Of a stretch of DNA of 53,223 nt, positions 32,142 through 40,634 are shown one piece after another. Source of the stretch: Syntrophaceae bacterium UBA1062. GTDB lineage: Bacteria > Desulfobacterota > Desulfomonilia > UBA1062. The stretch's first letter is position 1; each line of letters starts with the position of its first letter. Location of the stretch: contig DCDF01000112.1 of the NCBI GenBank assembly GCA_002316295.1, positions 1-53,223 on the forward strand, given 5' to 3'. The translations under genes were made by a program, and so were the position numbers. The notes beneath the pieces were generated by a model. It had not been told where the DNA came from and ran no database searches. It saw only the letters and a program-made list of their open reading frames with translations.

Positions 32142-33056
32142 ATGAGTATTGTGCCGGTCGACCAGGGAATGATCACCGAGGTCAAGAAGTTTGCTACTCA
32201 CGACGGACCCGGCATCAGAACCACGGTTTTTCTCAAGGGCTGCCCCCTGCGCTGCAGGTGGTGCTCGAACCCCGAGACCATAGCACCGCATGCCCAGCTC
32301 TACTTTCTGCCCAAGCGCTGCAAGAGCTACGGGGGATGTGTCGATGCCTGTCCTGAAAAGGCCGTGAGCATGGACACCGTCGCCAAGGTCGACCGCAACA
32401 AGTGCACATTGTGCATGAAGTGCATACCCGAATGTCCAAACGGCGCTTTCCGGCAAATCGGCGAGATCATAAGCCTCCCGGATATGATGCGGGAGATAGA
32501 GAAGGACATTCCTTTTTACGGCAAGGACGGAGGAGTCACCCTGAGCGGGGGCGAGCCTCTGTACCAGCCCGGATTCACCCTCGAGATCTTCCGGAAAAGC
32601 AAGGACCTGGGGATCACCACCGTGCTGGATACATCCGGGTGCGCATCACCGGGCATTGTCCGTGAAGTGATGGGTTTCACGGACATGGTCCTGCTCGATA
32701 TCAAGCATATGGATCCCGAGCTGCACCGGCAGGGAACAGGGGTTGACAACAGGCTGATCCTGGAGAATGCCGGGCTCATGGCCTCGATGACCGCGGTGAG
32801 GATATCGTTACCGCTGATCCCCGGCTACAACGACAGTGAAAAGAACCTGTCAGAAACGGCGAAGTTCGCACTATCGCTGGGAGTGGACCACATTGACATA
32901 AATCCGCTGCACAGACTCGGAACCGACAAGTACACCTGCCTGGGATTGACTTCCCCGTATGAGACGATCGGAGCCCTCGAGAAGCAGGACGTGCTCAAAG
33001 CCAGGGATATCGTCAAGGGACACGGCCTGAAGGTCACAGTCGGACGGATGATGTAG
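32142..33056 (+). CDS. Glycyl-radical-enzyme activating protein (radical SAM)
   Basis: 304 aa from ATG 32142, behind AAAGGAT; an upstream in-frame GTG (32121) has no site. The radical SAM C-x3-C-x2-C is KGCPLRCRWCSNPE with C34, C38 and C41. It is preceded by HDGPGIRTTVFLKG, the GRE-activase signature. An inserted ferredoxin-like domain carries C88, C91, C94 and C98 in the standard pattern, but the first half reads C60-x5-C66-x3-C70 and lacks one Cys of the normal motif. AdoMet-binding is seen in TLSGGEPLYQPGF. It installs the glycyl radical on G798 of the GRE at 23518. Unusually, five genes lie between enzyme and activase. Confidence 0.92.
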   Translation: MSIVPVDQGMITEVKKFATHDGPGIRTTVFLKGCPLRCRWCSNPETIAPHAQLYFLPKRCKSYGGCVDACPEKAVSMDTVAKVDRNKCTLCMKCIPECPNGAFRQIGEIISLPDMMREIEKDIPFYGKDGGVTLSGGEPLYQPGFTLEIFRKSKDLGITTVLDTSGCASPGIVREVMGFTDMVLLDIKHMDPELHRQGTGVDNRLILENAGLMASMTAVRISLPLIPGYNDSEKNLSETAKFALSLGVDHIDINPLHRLGTDKYTCLGLTSPYETIGALEKQDVLKARDIVKGHGLKVTVGRMM

Positions 33057-33104
33057 CGGTTGAGCATAGGAATGATAAAATAACCACCACAACAAGGAGG
33101 AACC

Positions 33105-34397
33105 ATGGCTGATTTATCAACTACGTTTTGCGGATTACCGGTAAAGAATCCGGTCGGCATCACTTCCTGCGACTTCGGCGGGACGGCAAAGCTGATCGAG
33201 AGATACAGCAAGGCCGGTATCGGCTGGATCATCGGTAAGACGGTCCACAAGATCGACGGCGTCCATCGCTGGCCCCGGCCCTTCTTCTATTCCCTGCGCC
33301 ATTTCGGCAATGATATGAAGGACGTCTGGATCTGCTCGCAGATGTTCCACAACATGCCCTATGAGAAGTGGCTGGACGAAGAGCTGCCCAAATCCCTGAA
33401 GGCCGCCAAGGAACACGATGTGCTCTACATCGGCTCCGTCTCCGGCATCGGCCCGGTGGCCGAGACCTGGGTGCCTTTCATCCAGGACCTGCAGGAGCGT
33501 GGTGTTCAGATCATCGAGCTCGACACGGGCGGCCCACACGCGACCTTCGGTGCGGTCGACGCGCACAAGGACTGCGGAGCACCGCTGGCTCTGGACCCCG
33601 ACACTGCCTACAAGGTCACCAAGGCCTGTGTTGACATCGCGAAGGTCCCGATCATCTTCAAAACCACCCCGCAGTGCGTGAACGCGGCTGCCCTGGCGCT
33701 CGCCATCCAGAAGGCCGGCGGACATGCCATTTCCGGCAACAACGCGTTCTACGGCGCGTGGATCGACCACGAGAAGGCCGAGTTCTACGGCGTGCCCGGC
33801 TCCATGGGCGGACTCATGGGTCGCCCCTGGCAGATCTTCTCGCTTGCCAAGATTCTCGAAACCACGGCCACGATCCCCGAGATGCCCTTCCTGGGCGGCG
33901 GCGGCGTGTTCACCTATGACGACGTGATCCGTCACATCATGGGCGGCTGTGACCTCGTGGGCCTGTGCTCCTCGATCTACTCGCGCGGCATCGCGGTGAT
34001 CCCGAAGATCATCAAAGGCGTAGAGGAGTTCATGGACCGGAAGGGCTACAAGACGATCAAAGACATCCCGGTCATCACGGACAAGTTCATGTACCTGAGA
34101 GACTGGAAACGCGAAGGGCCCTACATGCAGGAAATCACCCCGGTCGTGCCCCAGTTCGACGCGGAGAAGTGCAACATGTGCGGCATCTGCGAAGACCTGT
34201 GCCCCTACGGCGCGATCACGGTGGACAAGTCCACCGACAAGCCGACCTTTGACCGGAACATCTGCTACGGATGCGGCTGGTGCGTAGGCCACTGCCCGCA
34301 GTGGGCGGTCAAGATGGTCAAGGCCGAGACCGGCGAAGAGATCTGGGACGGCCGCGGAACCATCGCGGACTGGGTCTCCGACGACGAAGGCTACTGA
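33105..34397 (+). CDS. Dihydroorotate/dihydropyrimidine-dehydrogenase-fold protein with two [4Fe-4S] sites
   Basis: 430 aa. The N-terminal FMN barrel resembles class 1B dihydroorotate dehydrogenase and PreA: LPVKNPVGITSCDFGG at the start and FLGGGGVFTYDDVIRHI with DLVGLCSSIYSRG at the phosphate site. The C-terminus holds C356/359/362/366 and C387/390/393/397, a bacterial 2[4Fe-4S] ferredoxin domain. The substrate loop, normally N-x-S-C-P-H/N, is D140-T-G-G-P-H145, so pyrimidine oxidation is doubtful. It probably reduces or oxidises a pathway intermediate using ferredoxin. AAGGAGGAACC precedes ATG 33105, and a strong terminator follows, making it the last gene of the GRE transcript. Confidence 0.82.
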   Translation: MADLSTTFCGLPVKNPVGITSCDFGGTAKLIERYSKAGIGWIIGKTVHKIDGVHRWPRPFFYSLRHFGNDMKDVWICSQMFHNMPYEKWLDEELPKSLKAAKEHDVLYIGSVSGIGPVAETWVPFIQDLQERGVQIIELDTGGPHATFGAVDAHKDCGAPLALDPDTAYKVTKACVDIAKVPIIFKTTPQCVNAAALALAIQKAGGHAISGNNAFYGAWIDHEKAEFYGVPGSMGGLMGRPWQIFSLAKILETTATIPEMPFLGGGGVFTYDDVIRHIMGGCDLVGLCSSIYSRGIAVIPKIIKGVEEFMDRKGYKTIKDIPVITDKFMYLRDWKREGPYMQEITPVVPQFDAEKCNMCGICEDLCPYGAITVDKSTDKPTFDRNICYGCGWCVGHCPQWAVKMVKAETGEEIWDGRGTIADWVSDDEGY

Positions 34398-34412
34398 TCA
34401 GCAATAACCAGA

Positions 34413-34444
34413 AAGGGCATTGCCGAAAACCCGGCAATGCCCTT
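34413..34444 (+). terminator. Terminator ending the GRE-AOR transcript
   Basis: A perfect 13-bp stem: AAGGGCATTGCCG (34413-34425), loop AAAACC, CGGCAATGCCCTT (34432-34444), ending TT. Confidence 0.78.
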
Positions 34445-34535
34445 CCCTCACCACACGAGCACACCATACAACAGGCCAGAGTGACTGAATCACTGTGGTG
34501 CATATTCAGCCTACCCTGAGCAGAAAGGGGTATGT

Positions 34536-34829
34536 ATGAACCAGAATCACTGTAGTCGTTCGCGTCACGCTATCGGCTACCTCAGCTTGAGAAATCCTTC
34601 GATCTATCTTTCAATAGTCTTGGTGGTCCTGTTTTTTATCAGCCTCATCAAATCACTATCAACCGTTTACCTCGGTCCATTCGCAGTCATGACCTGGCTG
34701 TCCTTCTTCATGTGCATCGGGGTGCCCATTCTCATCGGCGGACTGTTCATCATACTGCAGCCGAAATGGGACACCCGGTACACAGGGTCCCGGAAAACCG
34801 CCTGCGCGGATGAAGGGAAGGAGGGGTAG
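34536..34829 (+). CDS. Small two-helix membrane protein preceding the symporter
   Basis: 97 aa with two hydrophobic helices (about residues 27-45 and 50-75) and polar ends; AAAGGGG ribosome site. It lies 3 nt before the sodium:solute symporter start, so the two are co-translated. Small partner subunits of this size occur beside several SSS carriers and some tripartite carriers. I know of no more specific assignment. A short repeat, GAATCACTGT, occurs both just upstream (34487) and within its first codons (34542). Confidence 0.65.
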   Translation: MNQNHCSRSRHAIGYLSLRNPSIYLSIVLVVLFFISLIKSLSTVYLGPFAVMTWLSFFMCIGVPILIGGLFIILQPKWDTRYTGSRKTACADEGKEG

Positions 34830-34832
34830 GCC

Positions 34833-36278
34833 GTGGAGATACGATTGACCGAACTCATCATCGTCATACTGTACTTTGCTGCAATGATTGGAATCGGCGT
34901 CTGGGCGAACAGGAGCACCAGGACCCAGAGCGGGTTCTGGGTTTCATCACGGGATGTGGGCTCGTGGATGGTCGGACTGTGCTTTTTCTCGGCCGGAGCG
35001 AGCGGATCGCTCATGATAAGCAACCCCGGCTTCGCCCTGAAGGCCGGCCTGGCCGGCATCATCACCATGATTTCGGCCATCACCGTAAGCTACATGCTTG
35101 CAGTGACCCTGGTAGCCTCTCAGTTGAGAAAGATGGGCAAGTACACCGTGGTGGACCTGCTCGAGGAGCGCTATGGATCGAAGGTCCTCACGGGTTTAAG
35201 CTCGATTGTGGTGGTGGTGGCCTTCCTGTTCTATATCGCGGTGCAGATCAAGGCGGGCGGCATGATCGGCGCTTTCCTCTTCAATATCAGCTTCGGCAAG
35301 GCGGCTGCGGCAATGACCGTGGTATTCGTGCTCTATGTCGCCATCGGTGGCATGAAGTCGGTAACGCTCACCGAGGCGATCCAGGCCGTGCTCATGCTCA
35401 TGGTCATGGCCTTTCTGGCACTGACTATCATGATCAAGGAAGGCGGGTTCGGAGAGCTCTACAGCAAGACCATCGAGAACGTTCCCTTCTACGGCGGGCT
35501 CAACCCCGACTTCCCCTACCTCGCTCTGGTCGGACTCTTCATCACTTGGTTCACCATGGGCATCGTGTCCCCGCACTTCGTCATGAGAACGCTCTCTGCA
35601 AAGAACGGCACAGTGGCACGCAAGGGCATCCTGATCGGAGCCGTGCTCACGGGCTTTTTCGCCAGCCTCTACATCCTTGCGGTGAGCCTGGCGGAGGGCG
35701 CCTTCTTCATCGGCATGGCGGACACTGACCAGGCATGGGTGAGCGTGATCAACCGGTACTTCAGCCCCTTCCTGGTCGGGCTGACCCTGGCAGGGGTCAT
35801 GGCCGCAGTCATGTCCACCACAGCGGCCCAGCTCCTGGCCTGCTCTGCAAGCATCGTCAACGACCTGTACAACAAACTCATCAACACGCAGGCCTCCGAG
35901 AAAGCCCTGGTGGGACTCGGACGGTTCTTCGTGGTGGTCGTGGCCGTGGTGGCCTTCGGGGTGGCTATGAGCGAGACCAAGATCATGACGCTCATCGTGA
36001 CCACGGCAACCGGGTTCCTGGCCTCCTCCTTCTTCTTCCCGATCGTGCTGGGAATCTGGTGGAAGCGCATGAACACCCTGGCGGCCGTATGGAGCGGAAT
36101 CATCGGCTTCGCGGTCTATGGGCTCGTGTATGCCTTCAAGCTCTTCCCTACCGGAGAGACGATCATTGCGCTTCCCATATCGGGGATCGTGGCGATAGCC
36201 GTCTGCCTGCTCACCCCGCCTCCACCACCTGAGATCGTGGGAATGCAGGCATCATGGCACGAGGGTGACTCGGTGTAG
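34833..36278 (+). CDS. Sodium:solute symporter family (SSS) carrier
   Basis: 481 aa with about 13 membrane helices, starting GTG 34833 behind AAGGAGGGG. Family features are FWVSSRDVGSWMVGLCFFSAGASG near residues 30-55 (the helix 1 region), VALYVAIGGMKSVTLTEAIQ-type helix 5 (seen as VLYVAIGGMKSVTLTEAIQ) and AAVMSTTAAQLLACSAS (helix 8 sodium site Ser/Thr). SSS proteins import sugars, carboxylates, amino acids or related solutes with Na+. Placement next to the GRE cluster suggests uptake of the pathway substrate, possibly an organic acid, but this is inference. Confidence 0.88.
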   Translation: MEIRLTELIIVILYFAAMIGIGVWANRSTRTQSGFWVSSRDVGSWMVGLCFFSAGASGSLMISNPGFALKAGLAGIITMISAITVSYMLAVTLVASQLRKMGKYTVVDLLEERYGSKVLTGLSSIVVVVAFLFYIAVQIKAGGMIGAFLFNISFGKAAAAMTVVFVLYVAIGGMKSVTLTEAIQAVLMLMVMAFLALTIMIKEGGFGELYSKTIENVPFYGGLNPDFPYLALVGLFITWFTMGIVSPHFVMRTLSAKNGTVARKGILIGAVLTGFFASLYILAVSLAEGAFFIGMADTDQAWVSVINRYFSPFLVGLTLAGVMAAVMSTTAAQLLACSASIVNDLYNKLINTQASEKALVGLGRFFVVVVAVVAFGVAMSETKIMTLIVTTATGFLASSFFFPIVLGIWWKRMNTLAAVWSGIIGFAVYGLVYAFKLFPTGETIIALPISGIVAIAVCLLTPPPPPEIVGMQASWHEGDSV

Positions 36279-36359
36279 AACCCGTCGTCAGCCTTCGACA
36301 GTCGGAAGGATAGATCTGAGACGGAAAACATCGGTTCGCCGGAAAAGGTTGAACTGGCA

Positions 36360-36400
36360 AACGGGGGCATTGTCAGAGATGAGAATGCCCCCGTTCTTAT
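36360..36400 (+). terminator. Terminator after the symporter gene
   Basis: A perfect 12-bp stem: AACGGGGGCATT (36360-36371), 12-nt loop, AATGCCCCCGTT (36384-36395), followed by CTTATT. Confidence 0.78.
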
Positions 36401-36751
36401 TAAGCATGGGGGTGCAGGGCGGCATCCCCCAAGAGGACATCTGCGACAGGCGGCGAACGACATGAATGGAGGAGGCCGGCGAACTGCAACTCTTGATCTC
36501 GTGCTGTCCCGTGCTTTTTTCGAAACAGGGCCTTCGTGCACAGCCATTCCTGCACATTCTGCATCATCGCGGCCACGCACATCCCTATGGCTGACACTGC
36601 CAGGAGACGGGTGCCCTGATGCGGGGAAGCCGCGCCAGCGGAGCTGTCGACGGCGACGTCTATGCCTTTCAACCTGCAAGACAAGAAAACACATGTGCTG
36701 GTTCACATCCATCGGGGGATGGAACCAAAAAAATAAGCTGGAGGAAGAAAT
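36401..36751 (+). other. Intergenic region before the MFS gene
   Basis: No gene is supported here; overlapping open frames in several phases have no ribosome sites or recognisable protein features. A good GGAGGAAG site at the right edge belongs to the MFS gene. No convincing -35/-10 pair was found. Confidence 0.4.
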
Positions 36752-38017
36752 ATGAACGAAAACAACCGGCGTCTTGCAGCTCTGATCGGGAGCTGCGCGG
36801 CCATGTTCTGGATCGGGACGCTCGTCTTCGGCCTGCCCGGTGTCATGGCCCCTTACTGGCAGGAGACCTTCGGCGTTGGCCGCGGCGCGGTGAGCCAGAT
36901 GCCGCTGTGGGTCATGCTGGCCCTGGGCGTGTTCATGTACGCCTCGGGCAAGTGGCAGGAGAAGATCGGCCACTCCCGCATGGCCGCAATCGGCGCGATG
37001 GTCATGGGTTTGAGTACCATGGCGCTGGGCCGCTACGAGTCCATCGAGTGGGTGTACTTCTGGTCTTTCACCATGGGTGTGGCCTCCACCTTCCTCTATA
37101 TACCCTCGCTGACTGTGGTGCAGCGGTGGTACCCGCACCGAAGGGGGCTGGTCACCGGACTCGTGAACTTGGTGTTCGGGCTCTCGGCCTCGCCCATGTC
37201 GCCGGTGTTCAACAAGATGCTCTCGTCCATGGGCCCGGTGTCCACGACCGTGATCATCGGCGTCCTGGCCCTGGCGACCGGGCTTGCGGTTTCGCCTTTC
37301 ATGCGCGTGCCCGAGGAAGACCAGGCCCCGGCGGCAGGGGCAAAAATCGGGCCCTCGACCCTGGGCAGGTCCCTGACCGTGTCCGAGGCCGTCCGGACCA
37401 GGAACTTCTGGTTCATGTGGCTCAGCTGGGCCCTGGCGGGCGGAGCCGGGTTTGCCATGGTAACGCTCTCCACCCTGTTCGGGCTCAAAATGGGCCTGTC
37501 CATGGAGCAGGCCGTGCTCATCCTGGCGGCCTACGGCCTGATGAACGGTCTAAGCCGGATCATCAGCGGCTACCTCTCCGACCACATCGGGCGCAAGCTC
37601 ACCATGGTCTCTGCCTTTGCCATCGGAGGATGCGCCTATATCCTCATGCCCCATGCAGGCGGCCTGATCCTGTGGGCCCTGATGGCGGCCTGCGTGGCCT
37701 ATGCCTTCGGAACGCTTTTCGCCGTGTCCGCTGCCATGGCCACCGACTGCTTCGGGCTGAAGCACTTCGGCGCCATCTATGGGCTCATCTTCACAGCCTA
37801 CGGGTTTTTCGCGGGCCCTTTGGGGCCGTGGCTGGGCGGCATAATCCTGGATGTCACCGGCGGCAACTTCACCATCGTGTTCAGTTACCTGGGCGGGTTC
37901 TATCTGCTCGCCGGGGCCCTGATCTCGTTCGTCGGCGCCCAGGATGAGGAGAAAGACGATCCCGCGCTCGAAGATGACCCCTTGCTGGAGAAAGTGTATG
38001 TTCCCATCGAGGACTAG
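36752..38017 (+). CDS. MFS transporter, OFA (oxalate/formate antiporter-like) family
   Basis: 421 aa, 12 membrane helices. N-terminal helix ends FGLPGVMAPYWQETFGVGRGAVS, then helix 4 with VQRWYPHRRGLVTGLVNLVFGLSAS, the W-[YF]-P-x-[RK]-x-G-x-x-x-G pattern of OFA carriers; the second half has RTRNFWFMWLSWAL and NGLSRIISGYLSDHIGRKL. OFA members exchange small mono- or dicarboxylates. The tail is acidic (DEEKDDPALEDDP). It is followed 81 nt on by the MoxR gene, so a single transcript to 40534 is possible. Likely a second organic-acid carrier for the same pathway. Confidence 0.88.
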   Translation: MNENNRRLAALIGSCAAMFWIGTLVFGLPGVMAPYWQETFGVGRGAVSQMPLWVMLALGVFMYASGKWQEKIGHSRMAAIGAMVMGLSTMALGRYESIEWVYFWSFTMGVASTFLYIPSLTVVQRWYPHRRGLVTGLVNLVFGLSASPMSPVFNKMLSSMGPVSTTVIIGVLALATGLAVSPFMRVPEEDQAPAAGAKIGPSTLGRSLTVSEAVRTRNFWFMWLSWALAGGAGFAMVTLSTLFGLKMGLSMEQAVLILAAYGLMNGLSRIISGYLSDHIGRKLTMVSAFAIGGCAYILMPHAGGLILWALMAACVAYAFGTLFAVSAAMATDCFGLKHFGAIYGLIFTAYGFFAGPLGPWLGGIILDVTGGNFTIVFSYLGGFYLLAGALISFVGAQDEEKDDPALEDDPLLEKVYVPIED

Positions 38018-38098
38018 CGCACTTTGTGATACTGTAGGTGGGCTTGCGGGAATTTCAAACTCCGGAGGAGTCTCGAGGCAACGAAAAGGAGATCGATC

Positions 38099-38965
38099 AT
38101 GTTATCTTCACCCGAAGAAATCCGAACCAGCTTTGCCAAACACAATTTCATCGTAGACCGTTCCGTGAGCACGGTGGTGTATCTGGCGGTCAGGCTCGGC
38201 AGGCCTCTGCTGGTGGAAGGACCTGCAGGGGTCGGCAAGACCGAGCTTGCCCGGGTCCTGGCCCTGGTTTCCGGCCGGGAGCTCATACGGCTGCAGTGCT
38301 ACGAGGGGCTCGACGAGAGCAAGTCTCTGTACGAGTGGAACTACCAGAAGCAGCTGCTGAGAATCTACACGGACCAGAGCCAGTGCAGGAGCTGGGAAGA
38401 GATCCGCCAGACCATCTACACCGAGGAGTTTCTCCTGGAGCGTCCGCTGCTCAGGGCTCTCAACGCCGGAAACGAGACCGTGCTCCTCATCGACGAGGTG
38501 GACAAAAGCGATGAGGAGTTCGAGAGCTTTCTCCTGGAGATCCTCTCGGACTACCAGATCAGTATCCCCGAGCTGAAGACCATCTCGGCCAAGCACATCC
38601 CGATCGTGGTCCTCACCAGCAACAATTTCAGGGAGTTCGGCGATGCGCTCAAGAGAAGATGCATTCACCTGTATCTGGACTACCCCGATTTCGAGCAGGA
38701 GCTGAAGATCGTCCGGCTCAAGGTTCCAGGAATACAGGAGGAACTGGCGGAGAAGATCGTTGCATTCGTCCAGGAAGTCCGCCGGATCAAGCTCAAGAAG
38801 GCGCCGAGCATCGCCGAGACCCTCAACTGGGCCGAAGCGCTCCTCGAGCTGAAGGTCACCGAGCTCGACAGCGAGGTGTTTCAGAGCACCGCGGGCGTTC
38901 TCCTCAAGTACAGGAGCGACATCGAGCAGGTCGCCGCCCAGGGGCCGCACCTCCAGCAGTCTTGA
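38099..38965 (+). CDS. MoxR-family AAA+ ATPase (CoxD-like)
   Basis: 288 aa. Walker A is EGPAGVGKTELARVLA (residues about 40-55), Walker B is VLLIDEVDKSDEEFE, followed by a sensor-1-type VVLTSNN and an arginine-finger-type DALKRRC. MoxR ATPases work with VWA-domain partners as chaperones that mature metal cofactors or complexes; CoxD with CoxE is needed for the Cu/Mo site of CO dehydrogenase. The next two genes together form such a VWA partner. No CO dehydrogenase is present in the window, so the client may be the tungsten AOR or another nearby metalloenzyme. AAAAGGAG site. Confidence 0.9.
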   Translation: MLSSPEEIRTSFAKHNFIVDRSVSTVVYLAVRLGRPLLVEGPAGVGKTELARVLALVSGRELIRLQCYEGLDESKSLYEWNYQKQLLRIYTDQSQCRSWEEIRQTIYTEEFLLERPLLRALNAGNETVLLIDEVDKSDEEFESFLLEILSDYQISIPELKTISAKHIPIVVLTSNNFREFGDALKRRCIHLYLDYPDFEQELKIVRLKVPGIQEELAEKIVAFVQEVRRIKLKKAPSIAETLNWAEALLELKVTELDSEVFQSTAGVLLKYRSDIEQVAAQGPHLQQS

Positions 38966-38975
38966 GGGGGAGCCG

Positions 38976-39560
38976 ATGAAGCCACTTGAAGAGAGAATCG
39001 TTGATTTCTGTCACCGTCTGCGCAGGTTCGGCATCAGTGTGACACATTCCGAGATCGCGGACGCCCTCAGGGCGGTCTCTCTGGTCGGGCTCGAATACGA
39101 CGATTTCTATGCGGCGCTGGCATGCACCCTGATCAAGGAGAAGACCGACCGGCCGCTTTTTCACAGCCTCTTCCGCATCTATTTCAACGTGAAGCCGGCA
39201 AAGCCGCCCGAGGAAGACGCCGGCGATCCTTTCGAGGATGCGGACAGCGAGGGATACGACGGCAGGGAGAGCGGTCGTGTGGAGGCGGGAAAGACCCCGG
39301 GTGTAGTGACCGAGCAGCGGATGAAGTCCCGGATCGAGGGCGAGCCCTATCTTCTGCTCATCAAGGCAGTCAAGGAAGGCGATTACGACATGCTGCAGGA
39401 GCTCGCCCACCATGCAGTGAAGAACATCAAGGACAACCGGAAGTACGGGATCGAGGACGCACGGCAGCTGGTGAAGCGGGCGCAGGACTCCATCGGATGG
39501 GAGAGGGCCATCGATGAGGTCTTCGAAGGCGTATTGTCGAGCCGTGCTATGTTCTTCTAG
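38976..39560 (+). CDS. CoxE-like protein, N-terminal half encoded as a separate gene
   Basis: 194 aa, starting 10 nt after the MoxR stop behind GAGGGGG. The first 75 residues (FCHRLRRFGISVTHSEIADAL, then GLEYDDFYAALACTLIKEKTDRPLFHSLFRIYF) match the helical N-terminus of CoxE-type VWA proteins. An acidic linker follows (EEDAGDPFEDADSEGYD), then a helical segment (GEPYLLLIKAVKEGDYDML, then WERAIDEVFEG). In ordinary CoxE proteins this region is fused to the VWA domain; here the VWA domain is in the next gene. No frameshift is needed: the stop is followed by a proper ribosome site for the next start. Confidence 0.7.
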   Translation: MKPLEERIVDFCHRLRRFGISVTHSEIADALRAVSLVGLEYDDFYAALACTLIKEKTDRPLFHSLFRIYFNVKPAKPPEEDAGDPFEDADSEGYDGRESGRVEAGKTPGVVTEQRMKSRIEGEPYLLLIKAVKEGDYDMLQELAHHAVKNIKDNRKYGIEDARQLVKRAQDSIGWERAIDEVFEGVLSSRAMFF

Positions 39561-39601
39561 GGAGCAGGATCAGAAACACGCCGGTTTTTCAAGGAGCGGA
39601 C

Positions 39602-40534
39602 ATGGGCTGTAAAAAGTGTGAGGGGCAGGGAGGAGAGCACGAAGAACCGAACCGTGCCTCCATGTTTCCGGAGTATTACAAGCGCTTCAAGTATGTCGAA
39701 GATACGATCATCAAGCTCGTGGCGGAGCTCCTGGACGACAACCTCCAGGCTCAGGACAAGACGCAGGAGGTCCTCGACAGTACCGATCCCGCCGAGATGA
39801 ATATGTACCACCTGAACGTGGATGAGCTCGATTTCCTGGAGGTTGAGCAGATGAGGCGGGCCGTTTCCCAACTCGCCCGGAAGCTTTCCAGCAGGTACTC
39901 CCTGCGCTACAAGAGGGCCAAGCACGGCGGCGTCGACCTCAGAGGCACCATCCGGCGCGCCTTCGTATCCACAGGCGGGGTCCCGGTGGAGCTCAAACGG
40001 CGCAAGCGTATCATCTCCAGGCCCGAGATCGTGCTCCTGTGCGACGTATCCGAGTCGGTCGCCGCCTTCAGCCACTTCATGCTGCAGCTCGTCTATGCCA
40101 TCCAGTTCCGTTTTTCCTATGTGCGCTCGTTTTTGTTCGTGGACCTCATCGACGAGATCACCCCGTACTTCAGGACCCGCAACGTCGACCAGGCCGTGAA
40201 GGACGCCCTCGACCGCGGGAAGTACTCGAGCGGGGTCTTCTCCGACTACGGCAGGGTCTTCGAGCTCTTCGCCCGCACCTACCTGCCCACCATCTCTCCC
40301 CGGAGCACGATCATCGTGCTGGGCGACGCCCGCAACAACCACTTTCCCGAGTACGGCAAGTCATTCGAGAAGATCTGCGGCCATGTCAGGAGGGTGGTCT
40401 GGCTCAACCCGCAGCCGAGGGGAGAGTGGAACACCCGGGACAACATCATGGGCCTCTACTCGCGGCACTGCCACGAGGTGTACGAGTGCAGCACCATCAG
40501 GCAGCTCGAGCGGATCATGGACGATCTTATCTGA
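39602..40534 (+). CDS. VWA-domain protein (CoxE-like C-terminal half)
   Basis: 310 aa behind CAAGGAG. The N-terminus has a C-x-x-C (MGCKKCEG). After a helical region, RLKRR-like VELKRRKRIISRPEIVLLCDVSESVAAFSHF carries the MIDAS motif D-x-S-x-S (in CDVSESV). The VWA fold continues with SYVRSFLFVDLIDEITPYF, SGVFSDYGRVF (the MIDAS Thr/Ser loop region) and STIIVLGDARNN (second Asp), ending in VVWLNPQPRGEWNT, characteristic of CoxE. It should bind a divalent metal and interact with the MoxR ATPase. The gene ends this rightward group; the response regulator gene follows on the opposite strand. Confidence 0.87.
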   Translation: MGCKKCEGQGGEHEEPNRASMFPEYYKRFKYVEDTIIKLVAELLDDNLQAQDKTQEVLDSTDPAEMNMYHLNVDELDFLEVEQMRRAVSQLARKLSSRYSLRYKRAKHGGVDLRGTIRRAFVSTGGVPVELKRRKRIISRPEIVLLCDVSESVAAFSHFMLQLVYAIQFRFSYVRSFLFVDLIDEITPYFRTRNVDQAVKDALDRGKYSSGVFSDYGRVFELFARTYLPTISPRSTIIVLGDARNNHFPEYGKSFEKICGHVRRVVWLNPQPRGEWNTRDNIMGLYSRHCHEVYECSTIRQLERIMDDLI

Positions 40535-40634
40535 GATGAGGGAAACGAAGGCCGCCGCTGCGGCTCGGATTCTCTCTCAGGAGATCCCTGGACGGGCACA
40601 CTGGGCAATGCCCGGCTTCACACCTGTGGCACGG

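Noticed and set aside
33105..34397. Pyrimidine degradation (PreA) assignment for the DHOD-fold protein
   Set aside because: The substrate loop is non-canonical and neither PreT nor any hydantoinase or ureidopropionase gene is nearby.
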